From the NCBI RefSeq assembly GCF_023715785.1, contig NZ_JAMBOX010000009.1, positions 143,918-207,917 of the forward strand: a stretch of DNA of 64,000 nucleotides, given 5' to 3'. This document shows, in pieces, positions 16,364 through 26,371 of this stretch. The first letter of the stretch is position 1; each line of letters opens with the position of its first letter. The notes below the pieces were generated by a model that was given only the letters and a program-made list of their open reading frames with translations, was not told the DNA's origin and made no database searches. The position numbers were made by a program, and so were the translations under genes. The stretch is from Neobacillus niacini (GTDB lineage Bacteria; Bacillota; Bacilli; Bacillales; Cytobacillaceae).

Positions 16364-17023
16364 ATGATGAAATATAGATTGGAATGGAAATATAAATTAA
16401 AAAATAATGAAAGGGTTCAATGTTCTGCCGATTGGGTTACTGGGGAAACTGCCTTGCAAATGGGGGAAGAGCTTGAGGCAGCCGGTAAGGTAAGTGATTT
16501 GTATTTTTATGATGAAAAAGGTACCTCGTGGATATTAAAGGAAATGAAAAAGCTGCTGGCAGAAATTGAGGAAGACCCTCATGATATTATTGTCTATTTT
16601 GATGGTGGCTTTCAAAAGGAAACTAATCAGGCCGGGCTTGGAGCTGTTATCTTTTTCAACCAGGGCAAGAAGAAATACCGGCTTCGCGCCAATGAGCGTT
16701 TTGATGAACTGGAGACAAATAACGAGGCCGAATATGCCGCATTATATTATGCATTAAATCTTTTGGAGGATTTAGGGGTAAGTCATTTATCATGTGAATT
16801 TAAGGGTGATTCACAAGTGGTGTTAAAACAGTTAGAAGGAGAATGGCCGTGTTATGAAGATGTATTAAATCGCTGGCTTGACCGTATTGAAGAAAAAATC
16901 AAAGCACTGGATATTCACCCTAAATACACCGTAATCCCGCGTAAGGATAATAGGGAAGCGGATAAACTTGCAACCCAGGCGCTGGAGGGAAAGGAGATAT
17001 TTGCCAAAACGATCATTCTATAA
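16364..17023 (+). CDS. RNase H-like protein with N-terminal extension
   Basis: 219 residues. The first 70 form an extension of unknown role; the rest is an RNase H fold with all four catalytic acidic residues in order: FDGGFQ (Asp), NNEAEYAALYYAL (Glu), FKGDSQVV (Asp) and DNREADKLATQA (Asp). This complete DEDD set predicts cleavage of the RNA strand of RNA-DNA hybrids, although Bacillus paralogues of this type are poorly active. It sits next to a YpeQ-like zinc finger and cspD, as in the ypeP-ypeQ area of B. subtilis. ATG at 16364 follows GAAAGG. Confidence 0.82.
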   Translation: MMKYRLEWKYKLKNNERVQCSADWVTGETALQMGEELEAAGKVSDLYFYDEKGTSWILKEMKKLLAEIEEDPHDIIVYFDGGFQKETNQAGLGAVIFFNQGKKKYRLRANERFDELETNNEAEYAALYYALNLLEDLGVSHLSCEFKGDSQVVLKQLEGEWPCYEDVLNRWLDRIEEKIKALDIHPKYTVIPRKDNREADKLATQALEGKEIFAKTIIL

Positions 17024-17054
17024 GGAACGGGGTGCAGAATAACTGGAAAAGGAT

Positions 17055-17231
17055 ATGGCAAGAAAAGAACTGTTTACACAGGTAGAACGCCTTATGAATC
17101 AATACTGTGAGGGCTGCTTTTTACACCGGCAAATTAAAAAGGACCAGGGCCGAAGAACGGCACACCGGTTTTGTATTACTCAATGTACCATAGGGGAAGA
17201 AATACAACATTATGGAAAAAAACTGCAATAG
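17055..17231 (+). CDS. Zinc-finger protein, 58 aa (DUF2602/YpeQ-like)
   Basis: 58 residues with Cys at CEGC (residues 18-21) and, after a basic stretch, HRFC and TQC, giving a likely zinc site; the family is annotated as a zinc-finger domain of unknown function. ATG at 17055 follows GGAAAAGGAT closely. It starts 31 bp after the RNase H-like gene and shares a bidirectional terminator with cspD. I recall YpeQ as the counterpart; that assignment rests on pattern and position. Confidence 0.7.
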   Translation: MARKELFTQVERLMNQYCEGCFLHRQIKKDQGRRTAHRFCITQCTIGEEIQHYGKKLQ

Positions 17232-17235
17232 TAGA

Positions 17236-17275
17236 ACAAAAAAAGGCTGACATGCTGTCAGCCTTGATTTTTTAT
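17236..17275. terminator. Bidirectional terminator between ypeQ-like gene and cspD
   Basis: AAGGCTGACA-TGC-TGTCAGCCTT with an A-run on the left and GATTTTTT on the right, serving both converging genes. Confidence 0.85.
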
Positions 17276-17282
17276 TAGTAGA

Positions 17283-17483
17283 TTAAAGTTTTACAACATT
17301 TGCTGCTTGAGGTCCACGGTTGCCTTCAACGATTTCGAAAGAAACTTCTTGACCTTCTTCCAAAGACTTGTACCCGTCGCCTTGGATTGCGCTGAAATGT
17401 ACGAATACATCGTCTCCGCCTTCAACTTCGATAAATCCGAAGCCTTTTTCATTGTTGAACCATTTTACTTTACCATTTTGCAT
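17283..17483 (-). CDS. cspD: Cold-shock protein CspD
   Basis: 66 residues, nearly identical in my recollection to B. subtilis CspD. Both RNA-binding motifs are intact: KGFGFIEV (RNP1) and VFVHFSAI (RNP2). It is a single-stranded nucleic acid chaperone that keeps mRNA unstructured, chiefly in the cold and in stationary phase. ATG at 17483 follows AGGAGGAAGAAGTAC. The transcript has a leader of about 110 nt from a clear sigma-A promoter, consistent with the cold-responsive leaders of csp genes. Confidence 0.95.
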   Translation of the reverse strand: MQNGKVKWFNNEKGFGFIEVEGGDDVFVHFSAIQGDGYKSLEEGQEVSFEIVEGNRGPQAANVVKL

Positions 17484-17592
17484 GTACTTCTTCCTCCTAA
17501 GCCTTTCAGAACACCTGTTGTTGGTGTCAAAGATAAATATTTGTCATGTAATGAAAGTTTTAGCGGAATTGCTAATGTATTCGATTACATGA
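17484..17592 (-). ncRNA. Long 5' leader of cspD (possible cold-responsive element)
   Basis: About 109 nt between the predicted start of transcription and ATG, with no gene in it. It is long for an ordinary Bacillus leader but normal for csp mRNAs, whose leaders refold with temperature. I cannot compute the fold here. Confidence 0.4.
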
Positions 17593-17598
17593 TGCTTT

Positions 17599-17627
17599 AA
17601 ATATACAATAATGCCTTTGGACAGTCA
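17599..17627 (-). promoter_or_regulatory. Sigma-A promoter of cspD
   Basis: Read leftward: TTGACT (17627-17622), exactly 17 bp, TATATT (17604-17599). Confidence 0.75.
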
Positions 17628-17753
17628 AGGAACGCCGAAAAGGTTTTTTTCAGCATTCAGAAGGCATTATACAAGGTGATTTTTTTCGAAAAAATTAAAA
17701 TTAGCCTACATAAAAATACCTTTCCCTCATATGTTTAATTAATATCCTTTTTC

Positions 17754-18038
17754 ATGTTGAGGTGGAGCCGTTTGTTTCGTTTTTCAATCGATGGCGGAGA
17801 ATGGATTTTAAAGTTCTCTCCCAAATTAGCTATTGATGAAGCAGAAAAACAGGCAATTTTACTGTCGTTGCTGCATATTGGAGAGAATCTTGCGAAATTC
17901 CCGCATGGCAGCGCCTTTATTATGTTCACGCAAAAAATTGGTGCCATTGTATTTGATGTCGAACGAATTCCATCACTAATCCTGACTGTTTCAAACATTG
18001 TTGCGGAAGAGAATTGGTATAACAAAAACCAATATTGA
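17754..18038 (+). CDS. Hypothetical protein, about 88-94 aa
   Basis: No family recognised. The sequence alternates charged and hydrophobic residues (GGEWILKFSPKLAIDEAEK, FPHGSAFIMFTQKIGAIVFD) like a small alpha/beta protein, with no membrane helix. ATG at 17754 lacks a ribosome binding site; TTG at 17772 has GAGGTGG five bases upstream and would give LFRFSIDGGEW as N-terminus, which I find more likely. A good terminator follows the stop, which supports a real transcription unit. Confidence 0.5.
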   Translation: MLRWSRLFRFSIDGGEWILKFSPKLAIDEAEKQAILLSLLHIGENLAKFPHGSAFIMFTQKIGAIVFDVERIPSLILTVSNIVAEENWYNKNQY

Positions 18039-18060
18039 AACAGCTTTAAATAAAGGATAG

Positions 18061-18096
18061 AAACCGGGAATGCAGTCTGCACCCCGGTTTTTTTTT
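18061..18096 (+). terminator. Terminator upstream of cydA
   Basis: AAACCGGG...CCCGGTTT stem with a nine-T run, after the hypothetical gene at 17754. Confidence 0.85.
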
Positions 18097-18263
18097 GATA
18101 ATTGTAACAAAATTGACAAAAAGCTTTCAAGGTTGCCCTACTTTGTTTGGTAAAATTAGGTTGAGATTAAAATGATTCTAAAATAATAATACATAATGTT
18201 TATATGTGAAAACGTGAGCAATGTTTTATGCATTATAAAAATAAATTAAAAGGGGTGTTAAAA

Positions 18264-19667
18264 GTGGATCCGGTTTTATTGGCAAGAATCCAATTTGCGG
18301 CCACAACCATTTTTCACTTTTTCTTTGTTCCGCTGTCAATTGGCCTTGTCCTAATGGTTGCGATCATGCAAACGCTGTACGTCGTTAAAAAACAGGAACT
18401 CTACAAAAAAATGGCAAAGTTTTGGGGACATTTGTTTCTGATAAATTTTGCTGTCGGGATCGTTACAGGGATCATCCAGGAATTTCAATTCGGAATGAAC
18501 TGGTCGGAATATTCCAGATTTGTCGGGGGTGTTTTTGGAGCGCCGTTGGCTATTGAAGCGCTGCTCGCCTTTTTCATGGAATCAACTTTTATCGGGCTAT
18601 GGATATTTGGCTGGGACCGACTGTCAAAGAAACTCCATCTCGCATGTATCTGGCTTGTAACCCTTGGGACCACATTATCCGCTCTTTGGATCCTATCCGC
18701 CAACTCATTTATGCAGGTTCCGGTCGGGTTTGCGATAAAGAATGGACGCGCGGAAATGAATGATTTTCTGGCTCTTGTCACCAATGGACAATTGCTCGTC
18801 GAATTCCCACACGTTATTACCGGGGCCATCTGTACGGCCGCTTTCTTTGTGGCCGGGATAAGCGCTTATAATCTTCTCAGAAAAACGAGTATCGCTTTTT
18901 ATAAGAAATCGTTAAAAATGGCCTTGATTTTTGGATTGATCGGCAGTATCGGTGTCGCTCTCACCGGTCATACACAGGCACAGTACCTCGTTAATACACA
19001 GCCGATGAAAATGGCAGCCGCAGAAGGGATCTGGAAGGATACCCCGGACCCTGCTCCATGGTCCATGTTTGCCTGGATTGATACAGAGAATCATGAAAAT
19101 CAGTTTGAAGTTAATATTCCGTATGCCTTAAGCTTTTTATCCTATTCGAAATTTGAGGGCAGCCTGAAAGGGATGGAAACACTGCAACAGGAATATACCG
19201 AAAAATATTATACTGTCGTCGGTGAAGGAACGAGCTATATCCCGCCGGTAAAAACCACTTATTGGAGTTTCAGGTTAATGATCGGTTTTGGCGTGGCAAT
19301 GATGATCCTGCCCATCGTCGGCATGTTTCTCTGGAGAAAAGGACGTCTCGAAACGAGCCCGATATTCATGAAGTGGATGATTCTGGCAATCGCCTTCCCG
19401 TTTTTGGCTAATACAGCCGGATGGATAATGACAGAGGTCGGGCGCCAGCCATGGTCGGTATTTGGCTTGATTACTACGGCCGATGCCGTTTCCCCTAACG
19501 TTTCCGCGGGAATGATTTTATTTTCGACCATTATGTATCTACTCGTGTTTTCGATTCTATTAATTGTTATGGTGTATTTAATGGTTCGGGAAATTAAAAA
19601 GGGTCCGGATGCCAAAGATGCACTTGCATTGAAAAATCCGACAGATCCATTTAAGGTAGGTGCCTAA
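18264..19667 (+). CDS. cydA: Cytochrome bd ubiquinol/menaquinol oxidase subunit I
   Basis: 467 residues. The GTG start at 18264 has AAAAGGGGTG upstream; in-frame ATG at 18228 would place the site inside the gene. Haem ligands fit the family: the N-terminal His (IFHFFFV), the internal His for b558 and the GRQPW motif near residue 390. A short Q loop is typical of Firmicutes. The enzyme oxidises menaquinol and reduces O2 with very high affinity without pumping protons. First gene of cydABCD; the upstream 170 bp is AT-rich and I found no clear Fnr or Rex site there. Confidence 0.95.
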   Translation: MDPVLLARIQFAATTIFHFFFVPLSIGLVLMVAIMQTLYVVKKQELYKKMAKFWGHLFLINFAVGIVTGIIQEFQFGMNWSEYSRFVGGVFGAPLAIEALLAFFMESTFIGLWIFGWDRLSKKLHLACIWLVTLGTTLSALWILSANSFMQVPVGFAIKNGRAEMNDFLALVTNGQLLVEFPHVITGAICTAAFFVAGISAYNLLRKTSIAFYKKSLKMALIFGLIGSIGVALTGHTQAQYLVNTQPMKMAAAEGIWKDTPDPAPWSMFAWIDTENHENQFEVNIPYALSFLSYSKFEGSLKGMETLQQEYTEKYYTVVGEGTSYIPPVKTTYWSFRLMIGFGVAMMILPIVGMFLWRKGRLETSPIFMKWMILAIAFPFLANTAGWIMTEVGRQPWSVFGLITTADAVSPNVSAGMILFSTIMYLLVFSILLIVMVYLMVREIKKGPDAKDALALKNPTDPFKVGA

Positions 19668-19668
19668 G

Positions 19669-20682
19669 ATGGAATTGAGCGAACTATGGTTTATCTTAAT
19701 CGCCTTGGTTTTCATAGGATTTTTCTTTCTAGAGGGCTTTGATTTTGGAGTGGGGATGTCGACACGTCTTCTGGCAAAAAATCAGACGGAACGGACGGTG
19801 ATGGTCAATACAATCGGCCCGTTTTGGGATGCCAATGAGGTGTGGCTGCTGACAGGAGGCGGGGCCATTTTTGCGGCCTTCCCGCATTGGTATGCAACCA
19901 TGTTCAGCGGTTATTACCTGCCGCTTTTGGCCGTATTGCTTTGTTTAATTGGCCGCGGCGTCTCTTTTGAATTCCGGCGTAAAGTGGATGACCCTAAGTG
20001 GACCGAAATTTGGGACTGGGTTATTTTTATTAGCAGTTTATTCCCGCCGTTTTTGCTTGGGGTCCTGTTTACTAGCATGTTGAAAGGAATGCCGATTGGG
20101 CAAGACATGAACATGACACCGGGATTCTTTGATTTTATAAATGTGTATTCACTTTGGGGCGGAGTTACGGTTACTTTATTGTGCTTCTTGCATGGTTTGC
20201 ATTTTCTTACATTAAAAACCGACGGTGTGCTTAGACAGCGGGCGGCGGTATTGGCCAAAAAGGTTGTCTGGACGGTGTTGGGAGCCTTAGTTATTTTCGT
20301 CGGACTTTCCTGGCTGATGACCGATATTTTTGAGGTGCGGCTCGTTCCAGAGTTGATCCTGGTTGTATTGATTGTCGCTGCCTATGGATTGTCCTACATG
20401 TTTAATAGGCAAAAACGTGAAGGCTTGGCCTTTTCAATGACCGGCCTTGGCTTGGCGTTTACCGTAACAGCCATTTTTGTCGGGCTTTTCCCGCGGGTTA
20501 TGATTAGCTCGATCGACACGGCTTTTGATTTAACCGTGTACAATGCTGCCAGCGGGAATTATTCCTTGAAGATCATGACGATTGTTGCCTTAACCATACT
20601 GCCATTTGTTTTGGGCTATACGATTTGGAGCTATTATGTGTTCCGTAAACGAGTAACCGATAAGGAGCATTTGACTTACTAA
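19669..20682 (+). CDS. cydB: Cytochrome bd oxidase subunit II
   Basis: 337 residues with about nine membrane helices. N-terminal signature FFFLEGFDFGVGM and GPFWDANEVWLLTGG are typical of CydB, the structural partner of CydA. ATG at 19669 is one base after the cydA stop; the in-frame GTG at 19660 is less likely. The stop shares one base with cydC (TAATG), so translation along the operon is coupled. Confidence 0.95.
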   Translation: MELSELWFILIALVFIGFFFLEGFDFGVGMSTRLLAKNQTERTVMVNTIGPFWDANEVWLLTGGGAIFAAFPHWYATMFSGYYLPLLAVLLCLIGRGVSFEFRRKVDDPKWTEIWDWVIFISSLFPPFLLGVLFTSMLKGMPIGQDMNMTPGFFDFINVYSLWGGVTVTLLCFLHGLHFLTLKTDGVLRQRAAVLAKKVVWTVLGALVIFVGLSWLMTDIFEVRLVPELILVVLIVAAYGLSYMFNRQKREGLAFSMTGLGLAFTVTAIFVGLFPRVMISSIDTAFDLTVYNAASGNYSLKIMTIVALTILPFVLGYTIWSYYVFRKRVTDKEHLTY

Positions 20683-22394
20683 TGGATAAAGCTTTATTTA
20701 AAGTGAAAGGGATTAGGGCGGTCCTTGCCAAATTGGCCGCCTTAACCGTCATTCAAGCGAGTATGATTATGACCCAGGCCTTTTATTTGGCCGCGGCAAT
20801 CTCCTCTCTTTTTGGAGGAGATTCTTTTCATCGTACTGCAAGAGAATTGGCTATCTTTTTTCTTGCACTGACCATTCGTCAAGGAGCTGCTGTTTGGAAA
20901 AAACATATCGCCTTTCATTTTGCTGCTTATGCAAGTGAAACTCTCCATGCTGCTTTATTGGAAAAATTGTTCCGATTAGGGCCGCGGTTTGTCAAAAAAG
21001 AAGGTTCCGGGCAGACAGTAACATTGGTAATCGAAGGGATTACTAAATATCGCCATTACCTCGAACTAAGTCTGGTAAAACTGCTGAATATGGCGCTTAT
21101 TCCAATGGCCATCATGATTTTTATATTGTCCTTAAATGCCCGATCTGCTGTCATTCTGACCCTCGCGTTGCCGCTCTTGGTCATCTTTATGATTCTTCTT
21201 GGGCTGGCTGCAAAAACAAAGGCAGACCGCCAATATGAATCATACCATCTTTTATCTAATCATTTTGTCGATTCATTAAGGGGTCTGGAAACGTTAAAAT
21301 ATTTGGGACTCGCCAAAAGTCATGTAAACAAGATTGCATATGTAAGTGAACAGTACCGCAAAGCAACACTAGCTTCCCTCAAAATAGCGTTTTTATCTTC
21401 TTTTGCGCTGGACTTTTTTACCATGCTATCGATTGCCACCGTTGCCGTGTTTTTAGGCCTGGATTTAATAAATGGGGACATGTATCTCCACCCTGCCTTA
21501 ACCATTCTGATTTTGGCGCCTGAATTTTTCGTGCCGATTAGGGAATTAGGTTCGGACTATCACGCCACCCTTGATGGAAGAAATGCCGGGAAGAAGATCA
21601 TGGAACTATTGGAGCGGGAAACCTTTCAGGAATTAGACACTCTTGTTCCAGTTTGGGATTCCTCAACAAATTTCACGATAAAGGGCTTATCAGTTCAATA
21701 TGATGATTATGCAACAGCCTTGGAGGATATTGAACTAAATGTAACGGGGGCCAAAACAATTGGGATAATTGGTGCAAGCGGTGCAGGAAAATCAACGTTA
21801 ATCGATGTGCTAAGCGGCTTTTTAAAGCAGGAATCAGGGAATATCCAGATCAACCAGCAGAGAGTGGAAACGCTGGCTGCTAAAAGCTGGCAGCGACAGC
21901 TTAGTTATATTCCGCAGCATCCCTATATTTTCCATGATACTGTATTAAATAATATCCGTTTTTATCATCCTGATGCTCAAGCAAATGAAGTTTACGAGGC
22001 GGCAAGGTACGCCGGGCTGCTAGACGTTATTGAATCACTGCCGGAAGGTTTGGCCACAATGATCGGTGATGGCGGGCGGCATTTAAGCGGTGGTCAGGAA
22101 CAGCGAATTGCTCTTGCGCGATCTTTTTTGGGAAAACGTTCAATCATCATGCTGGATGAACCGACAGCCCACTTGGATATTGAAACGGAATTGGAATTGA
22201 AGGAAAAAATGCTCGACTTTTTTAAAGGTAAGCTGGTTTTTCTTGCGACCCATCGCCTCCATTGGATGAGGGATATGGATGAAATCATCGTCCTAGAACA
22301 TGGACGGATTGTCGAGAGTGGTGACCATGAACAGCTGTTGGCCAATAAATCTGTGTATTATCAGCTTGTCAAAGCACAGGAAGGAGAAGTGTAA
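20682..22394 (+). CDS. cydC: Heterodimeric ABC exporter subunit for cytochrome bd assembly (CydC in Bacillus naming)
   Basis: 570 residues: six membrane helices (about 1-310), then an ATPase domain with Walker A GASGAGKSTL, signature LSGGQEQRIALARS and Walker B IIMLDEPTAHLD. With the next gene it forms the exporter required for assembly of cytochrome bd; in E. coli the pair moves reductant or haem-related cargo across the membrane. It starts within the cydB stop codon. In E. coli naming this position corresponds to cydD. Confidence 0.9.
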   Translation: MDKALFKVKGIRAVLAKLAALTVIQASMIMTQAFYLAAAISSLFGGDSFHRTARELAIFFLALTIRQGAAVWKKHIAFHFAAYASETLHAALLEKLFRLGPRFVKKEGSGQTVTLVIEGITKYRHYLELSLVKLLNMALIPMAIMIFILSLNARSAVILTLALPLLVIFMILLGLAAKTKADRQYESYHLLSNHFVDSLRGLETLKYLGLAKSHVNKIAYVSEQYRKATLASLKIAFLSSFALDFFTMLSIATVAVFLGLDLINGDMYLHPALTILILAPEFFVPIRELGSDYHATLDGRNAGKKIMELLERETFQELDTLVPVWDSSTNFTIKGLSVQYDDYATALEDIELNVTGAKTIGIIGASGAGKSTLIDVLSGFLKQESGNIQINQQRVETLAAKSWQRQLSYIPQHPYIFHDTVLNNIRFYHPDAQANEVYEAARYAGLLDVIESLPEGLATMIGDGGRHLSGGQEQRIALARSFLGKRSIIMLDEPTAHLDIETELELKEKMLDFFKGKLVFLATHRLHWMRDMDEIIVLEHGRIVESGDHEQLLANKSVYYQLVKAQEGEV

Positions 22395-24122
22395 ATGGAC
22401 AGGGAAAATTGGATTATTGCCTATATCTGTCAATACAGCAGGTTTTTCGTTCTTTCAATTATTCTTGGGACCCTGACCATCCTTCTGGGTACAGGCCTTA
22501 TGTTTACTTCCGGCTATTTAATTTCCAAAGCCGCAACCCGTCCAGAATCCATCTTGATGGTTTATGTGCCAATTGTCGGTGTACGGACATTTGGGATTGG
22601 CAGGGCCGTGTTCAGTTATGTGGAAAAACTGTCCGGCCATTCGCTTGTTTTAAAGATCCTCTCACAAATGCGCATAAGGCTATATAAGGTTGCCGAACCC
22701 CAGGCTTTCCTCCATCGCTCGCGGTTTCGCACTGGTGAAATGCTGGGACTTCTTGCCAGTGACATTGAACATCTACTGGATTTTTACTTGAAGACCTTCC
22801 TTCCATCGGTTGTTTCCATTTTCGTTTATGCAGGCCTTATTATCTGGATGGGGTGGTTCTCGATTCCATTTGCCATCATAGGAGCGATGATGATTGGTTT
22901 ACTTTTATTTGTGGGGCCACTTTTTTCGTTACTCTACATGAAAGCTCGAAATGAACGATTAAAAAGACTGAAAAACGGCCTGTATGACAAGCTTACCGAT
23001 ACGGTAATGGGGATAAGCGATTGGATTTTTAGCGGCAAATATTTTTTGTTCACTGAAGAATACCAAAAGCAAGAACAAGAATCCTATAAACTGGAGCGGC
23101 AGAAATTGGCGTTTACGAATGGCCGGGATGTACTAAACCAGTTTGTTCTCGGGGGAATGGTCATCCTTACCGTTGCCTGGGCAGGGAAATTGACTGCCGA
23201 GGGGAGAATTGCGCCCGTTTTAATCGCTGCGCTTGGTCTTTCGCTACTCACGGTTTTGGAATCGTTTTTGCCGATTGCCGGAGGTGTAAGTGAACTGCCT
23301 GCCTATCAGGATTCCTTGAGGCGGCTTGAAGCGATTGAACGGGAGAAACCACCTGAGAAAGAAGTCGGCACTGAAAAACCTTCGGCACAGCAGCAATCCA
23401 TTTCGATTGAAATGGAACGCTTGTCATTCGGGTATAGCCCTGGTGAACAATTGTTAAACGAGATTACTTTGTCCATTAACCAGGGTGAAAAGGTGGCGAT
23501 TCTTGGCAGGAGTGGCTCCGGAAAATCAACATTATTACATTTAATCCTTGGCTCACTCTCTCCGTCTTCAGGAGAGGTAAAAATTAGTGGCCTCCATCCA
23601 TGTAGAATAGAATCTATTGCAAACTGGGTTGGTGTTCTAAACCAGAAACCTTATTTATTTAATACAACGGTTATTAATAACATCCGTTTAGGCAAACCTG
23701 ATGCCACTATTGAGGAAGTGCAAGAAGTAGGCCGCATGGTCGATTTAGACGAAATAATTGCTAATTTACCAAACGGCTATGAGACGCTAATGGAGGAAAC
23801 AGGTCAACGCTTTTCTGGCGGTGAACGCCAGCGAATTGCCCTTGCCCGCATTTTGCTGCAAGATACGCCAATTGTAATTTTGGACGAGCCTACTGTCGGC
23901 CTCGACCCATTAACAGAAAAAAGGTTGTTAGCCACTATGCTTAAAACACTTAGTGGAAAAACAATTCTCTGGGTAACCCACCATCTGGCCGGAGTCGAAA
24001 AAATGGACAAAGTACTCTTTTTAGAACGGGGAACCATTACGATGCAAGGAAGCCATCATAACCTCTTGGAAACCGAGGAGCGATATCGCCGCCTCTATAA
24101 ATTGGACCGGCCGTTTTCATAA
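22395..24122 (+). CDS. cydD: Heterodimeric ABC exporter subunit for cytochrome bd assembly (CydD in Bacillus naming)
   Basis: 575 residues with the same half-transporter layout as its neighbour: membrane domain, then Walker A GRSGSGKSTL, signature FSGGERQRIALARI and Walker B IVILDEPTVGLD. It begins directly after the cydC stop, with GGAAGGAGAAGTGTAA as the ribosome binding region. Last gene of cydABCD; no terminator follows, and topB starts 62 bp later, so read-through into topB is likely. Confidence 0.9.
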   Translation: MDRENWIIAYICQYSRFFVLSIILGTLTILLGTGLMFTSGYLISKAATRPESILMVYVPIVGVRTFGIGRAVFSYVEKLSGHSLVLKILSQMRIRLYKVAEPQAFLHRSRFRTGEMLGLLASDIEHLLDFYLKTFLPSVVSIFVYAGLIIWMGWFSIPFAIIGAMMIGLLLFVGPLFSLLYMKARNERLKRLKNGLYDKLTDTVMGISDWIFSGKYFLFTEEYQKQEQESYKLERQKLAFTNGRDVLNQFVLGGMVILTVAWAGKLTAEGRIAPVLIAALGLSLLTVLESFLPIAGGVSELPAYQDSLRRLEAIEREKPPEKEVGTEKPSAQQQSISIEMERLSFGYSPGEQLLNEITLSINQGEKVAILGRSGSGKSTLLHLILGSLSPSSGEVKISGLHPCRIESIANWVGVLNQKPYLFNTTVINNIRLGKPDATIEEVQEVGRMVDLDEIIANLPNGYETLMEETGQRFSGGERQRIALARILLQDTPIVILDEPTVGLDPLTEKRLLATMLKTLSGKTILWVTHHLAGVEKMDKVLFLERGTITMQGSHHNLLETEERYRRLYKLDRPFS

Positions 24123-24184
24123 GTATTTATGTATAATAGATTTGGAGTGTTAAAATAAAGGCAGGGAAAAAGGAGCTGCTTTTT

Positions 24185-26371
24185 GTGAAATTAATTATTG
24201 CCGAAAAACCGGACCAAGGTTCAACCTTGGCATCCATATTTAAACACAAACGCCAGAATGGCTTTATCGAGGTCTTTCCGAATGAACTGTTTCCGGACGG
24301 TGCTTTTGTCACTTGGGCAATCGGCCATATATGCCAATTGGTCCAGCCGGAAAAATACCAACAGGAATGGAAAAAATGGTCATTGGACAACATGCCGATC
24401 ATCCCGGAGCACTTTGAATATGAGGTGACCAAGGATAAGGCCAAGCAATTTGCGGTTATTAAAAAATTGGTAACCGACCCGCAAGTGACGGAAATTATCC
24501 ATGCAGGAGATGCCGGGAGGGAAGGTGAACTGATTATCCGCAATATCTTAAGGTTAACGAATTGCCGAAAACCGATGAAACGATTGTGGATTTCTTCATT
24601 AACCCCAAATTCAATCAGAGAAGGCTTTAAAAAGGTGCTTGATGAATCGGATACACGCAACCTTTATTTTGAAGCCTACACACGAGCCTGCGCTGATTGG
24701 GTTGTTGGAATGAATGCTTCCCGACTATACAGCCTTCTCCTAAAAAAACAAGGTTTTGCCGATGTTTTTTCGGTCGGCAGAGTTCAAACTCCCACCCTGG
24801 CGTTAATTGTAAAGCGCGAATTGGAGATAGAAAACTTTAAACCGGAACCGTTTTGGGAGGTCATTGCCCAGTTCCTTGTAAATGGAAAAAAATATAGCGG
24901 GAAATGGCAGAATGATGGGGAAACGAGGGTCAATACAAAAGAGCTGGCAGAGAAAGTGGCTGCCTTTTGCCGTGAAAAACCCGCTGAAGTGAGCGAGGTC
25001 CAATGTGAACGGAAGGAATTCCTGCCGCCGTTATTGTATAACTTGTCTGCCCTACAGGCCGATGCCAATAAACGTTTTAAATTTTCGCCAAAAAAGACAT
25101 TGGACGTGCTGCAGCAGCTTTATCAAAAAGGCTACGTCTCCTATCCCCGTTCGGATTCCCGCTATGTAACGAAAGAAGAGGCCGGCAATTTCCCTGATAT
25201 TTTGGGGAAGTTAAGTCAGTTACAAGACTATGCAGGATATTTCCCCCTGCCTATTCCTTCCATTGCGGACAACAAAAGATACGTCAACGAGAAAAAGGTG
25301 ACTGACCACTATGCGATCATCCCGACTGAACAAATCCCGAATGTCGAACGGTTAAGCGCTGACGAGCGAATATTATACGATTTAATTGTAAAAAGCTTGC
25401 TGGCTGCTCATTATGACAAAGCCGTATTTGAATATACGAATGTGACAACTTTAGTGGATGGACGGGCGATGTTTATCTCAAAAGGAAAAGTGCAAATTGC
25501 AGAAGGCTGGAGAAAAGTCATTAATCAAAGGGATCAGGATGATGATCCGTCGCTCCCAACGCTCGCAAAGGGAGAGCAGGGAAAAACGGCGAAGGTTGAC
25601 GTCAAGGAAAGCCAAACCCAGCCGCCGAAGCGCTACACGGAGGGCCAGTTAATTACGCTGATGAAAACGGCCGGGAAACATATTGAAGATAAAGAACTAG
25701 AAAAGGTATTGGCAAAAACGGAAGGTCTCGGCACCGAGGCAACTCGGGCAGGAATTATCACGATGCTTAAGGACCGCGCGTATATCGATGTAAAGAAGAA
25801 TTTGGTCTATGCCACCGCAAAGGCCAAAATTTTGATTGAGGCAATCGGAAAGGAAATCCTCGCCTCGCCGGAAATGACCGCAAAATGGGAGCAGAAGCTG
25901 AAAGAAATTTCCGAAGGTCAGGCGTCACCGAAGCAATTTATGGAACAGACGAAAAAGATGGTCCATCACTTAATCACCTCCAGTGTCGGTCAGTCAGCAA
26001 CTTGGGTCTTTTCCAAGGAGGTCAGCGAAAATTTTACCCCCGGCAAACAGCGGAGGCAGAGACGGGCCCCGGCTAAACTCGGGCCGTGCAAAAAATGTGA
26101 TGGTTCGATCGTAGACAAAGGAAATTTTTATGGCTGCAGCAATTACCAGAATAATAAATGCAATTTTACCATTTCAAAAAAAATTCTCGGTAAAACAATT
26201 ACCCAGAAAAATATAAAACTGCTGCTTTCTGATGGTAAAACAGAGCTCATTGAAGGCTTTACCAACAAAGACAGAACATTTAATGCCAGGCTTTATTTAG
26301 ATGAAAAGGAACATAACTTGAAATTCTTGTTTGGTGAAGGGGTGGAGCGTCGCAAAAGCGAATCACACTAG
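24185..26371 (+). CDS. topB: DNA topoisomerase III
   Basis: 728 residues, the family length. N-terminal TOPRIM domain (IIAEKPDQGS; HAGDAGREGELI with the metal-binding acidic residues), VGRVQTPTLALIVKRE, and the catalytic Tyr320 in YVSYPRSDSRY. The C-terminus has a Cys4 zinc element (CKKCDGS ... CSNYQNNKC). It relaxes and decatenates DNA by single-strand passage. GTG start at 24185 with AAAAGGAGCTGC upstream. It is placed directly after cydD without a terminator. Confidence 0.93.
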   Translation: MKLIIAEKPDQGSTLASIFKHKRQNGFIEVFPNELFPDGAFVTWAIGHICQLVQPEKYQQEWKKWSLDNMPIIPEHFEYEVTKDKAKQFAVIKKLVTDPQVTEIIHAGDAGREGELIIRNILRLTNCRKPMKRLWISSLTPNSIREGFKKVLDESDTRNLYFEAYTRACADWVVGMNASRLYSLLLKKQGFADVFSVGRVQTPTLALIVKRELEIENFKPEPFWEVIAQFLVNGKKYSGKWQNDGETRVNTKELAEKVAAFCREKPAEVSEVQCERKEFLPPLLYNLSALQADANKRFKFSPKKTLDVLQQLYQKGYVSYPRSDSRYVTKEEAGNFPDILGKLSQLQDYAGYFPLPIPSIADNKRYVNEKKVTDHYAIIPTEQIPNVERLSADERILYDLIVKSLLAAHYDKAVFEYTNVTTLVDGRAMFISKGKVQIAEGWRKVINQRDQDDDPSLPTLAKGEQGKTAKVDVKESQTQPPKRYTEGQLITLMKTAGKHIEDKELEKVLAKTEGLGTEATRAGIITMLKDRAYIDVKKNLVYATAKAKILIEAIGKEILASPEMTAKWEQKLKEISEGQASPKQFMEQTKKMVHHLITSSVGQSATWVFSKEVSENFTPGKQRRQRRAPAKLGPCKKCDGSIVDKGNFYGCSNYQNNKCNFTISKKILGKTITQKNIKLLLSDGKTELIEGFTNKDRTFNARLYLDEKEHNLKFLFGEGVERRKSESH

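Noticed and set aside
18097..18263. Rex or Fnr operator before cydA
   Set aside because: TATGTGAAAACGTGAGCA near 18201 resembles only one half-site; no full palindrome was found.
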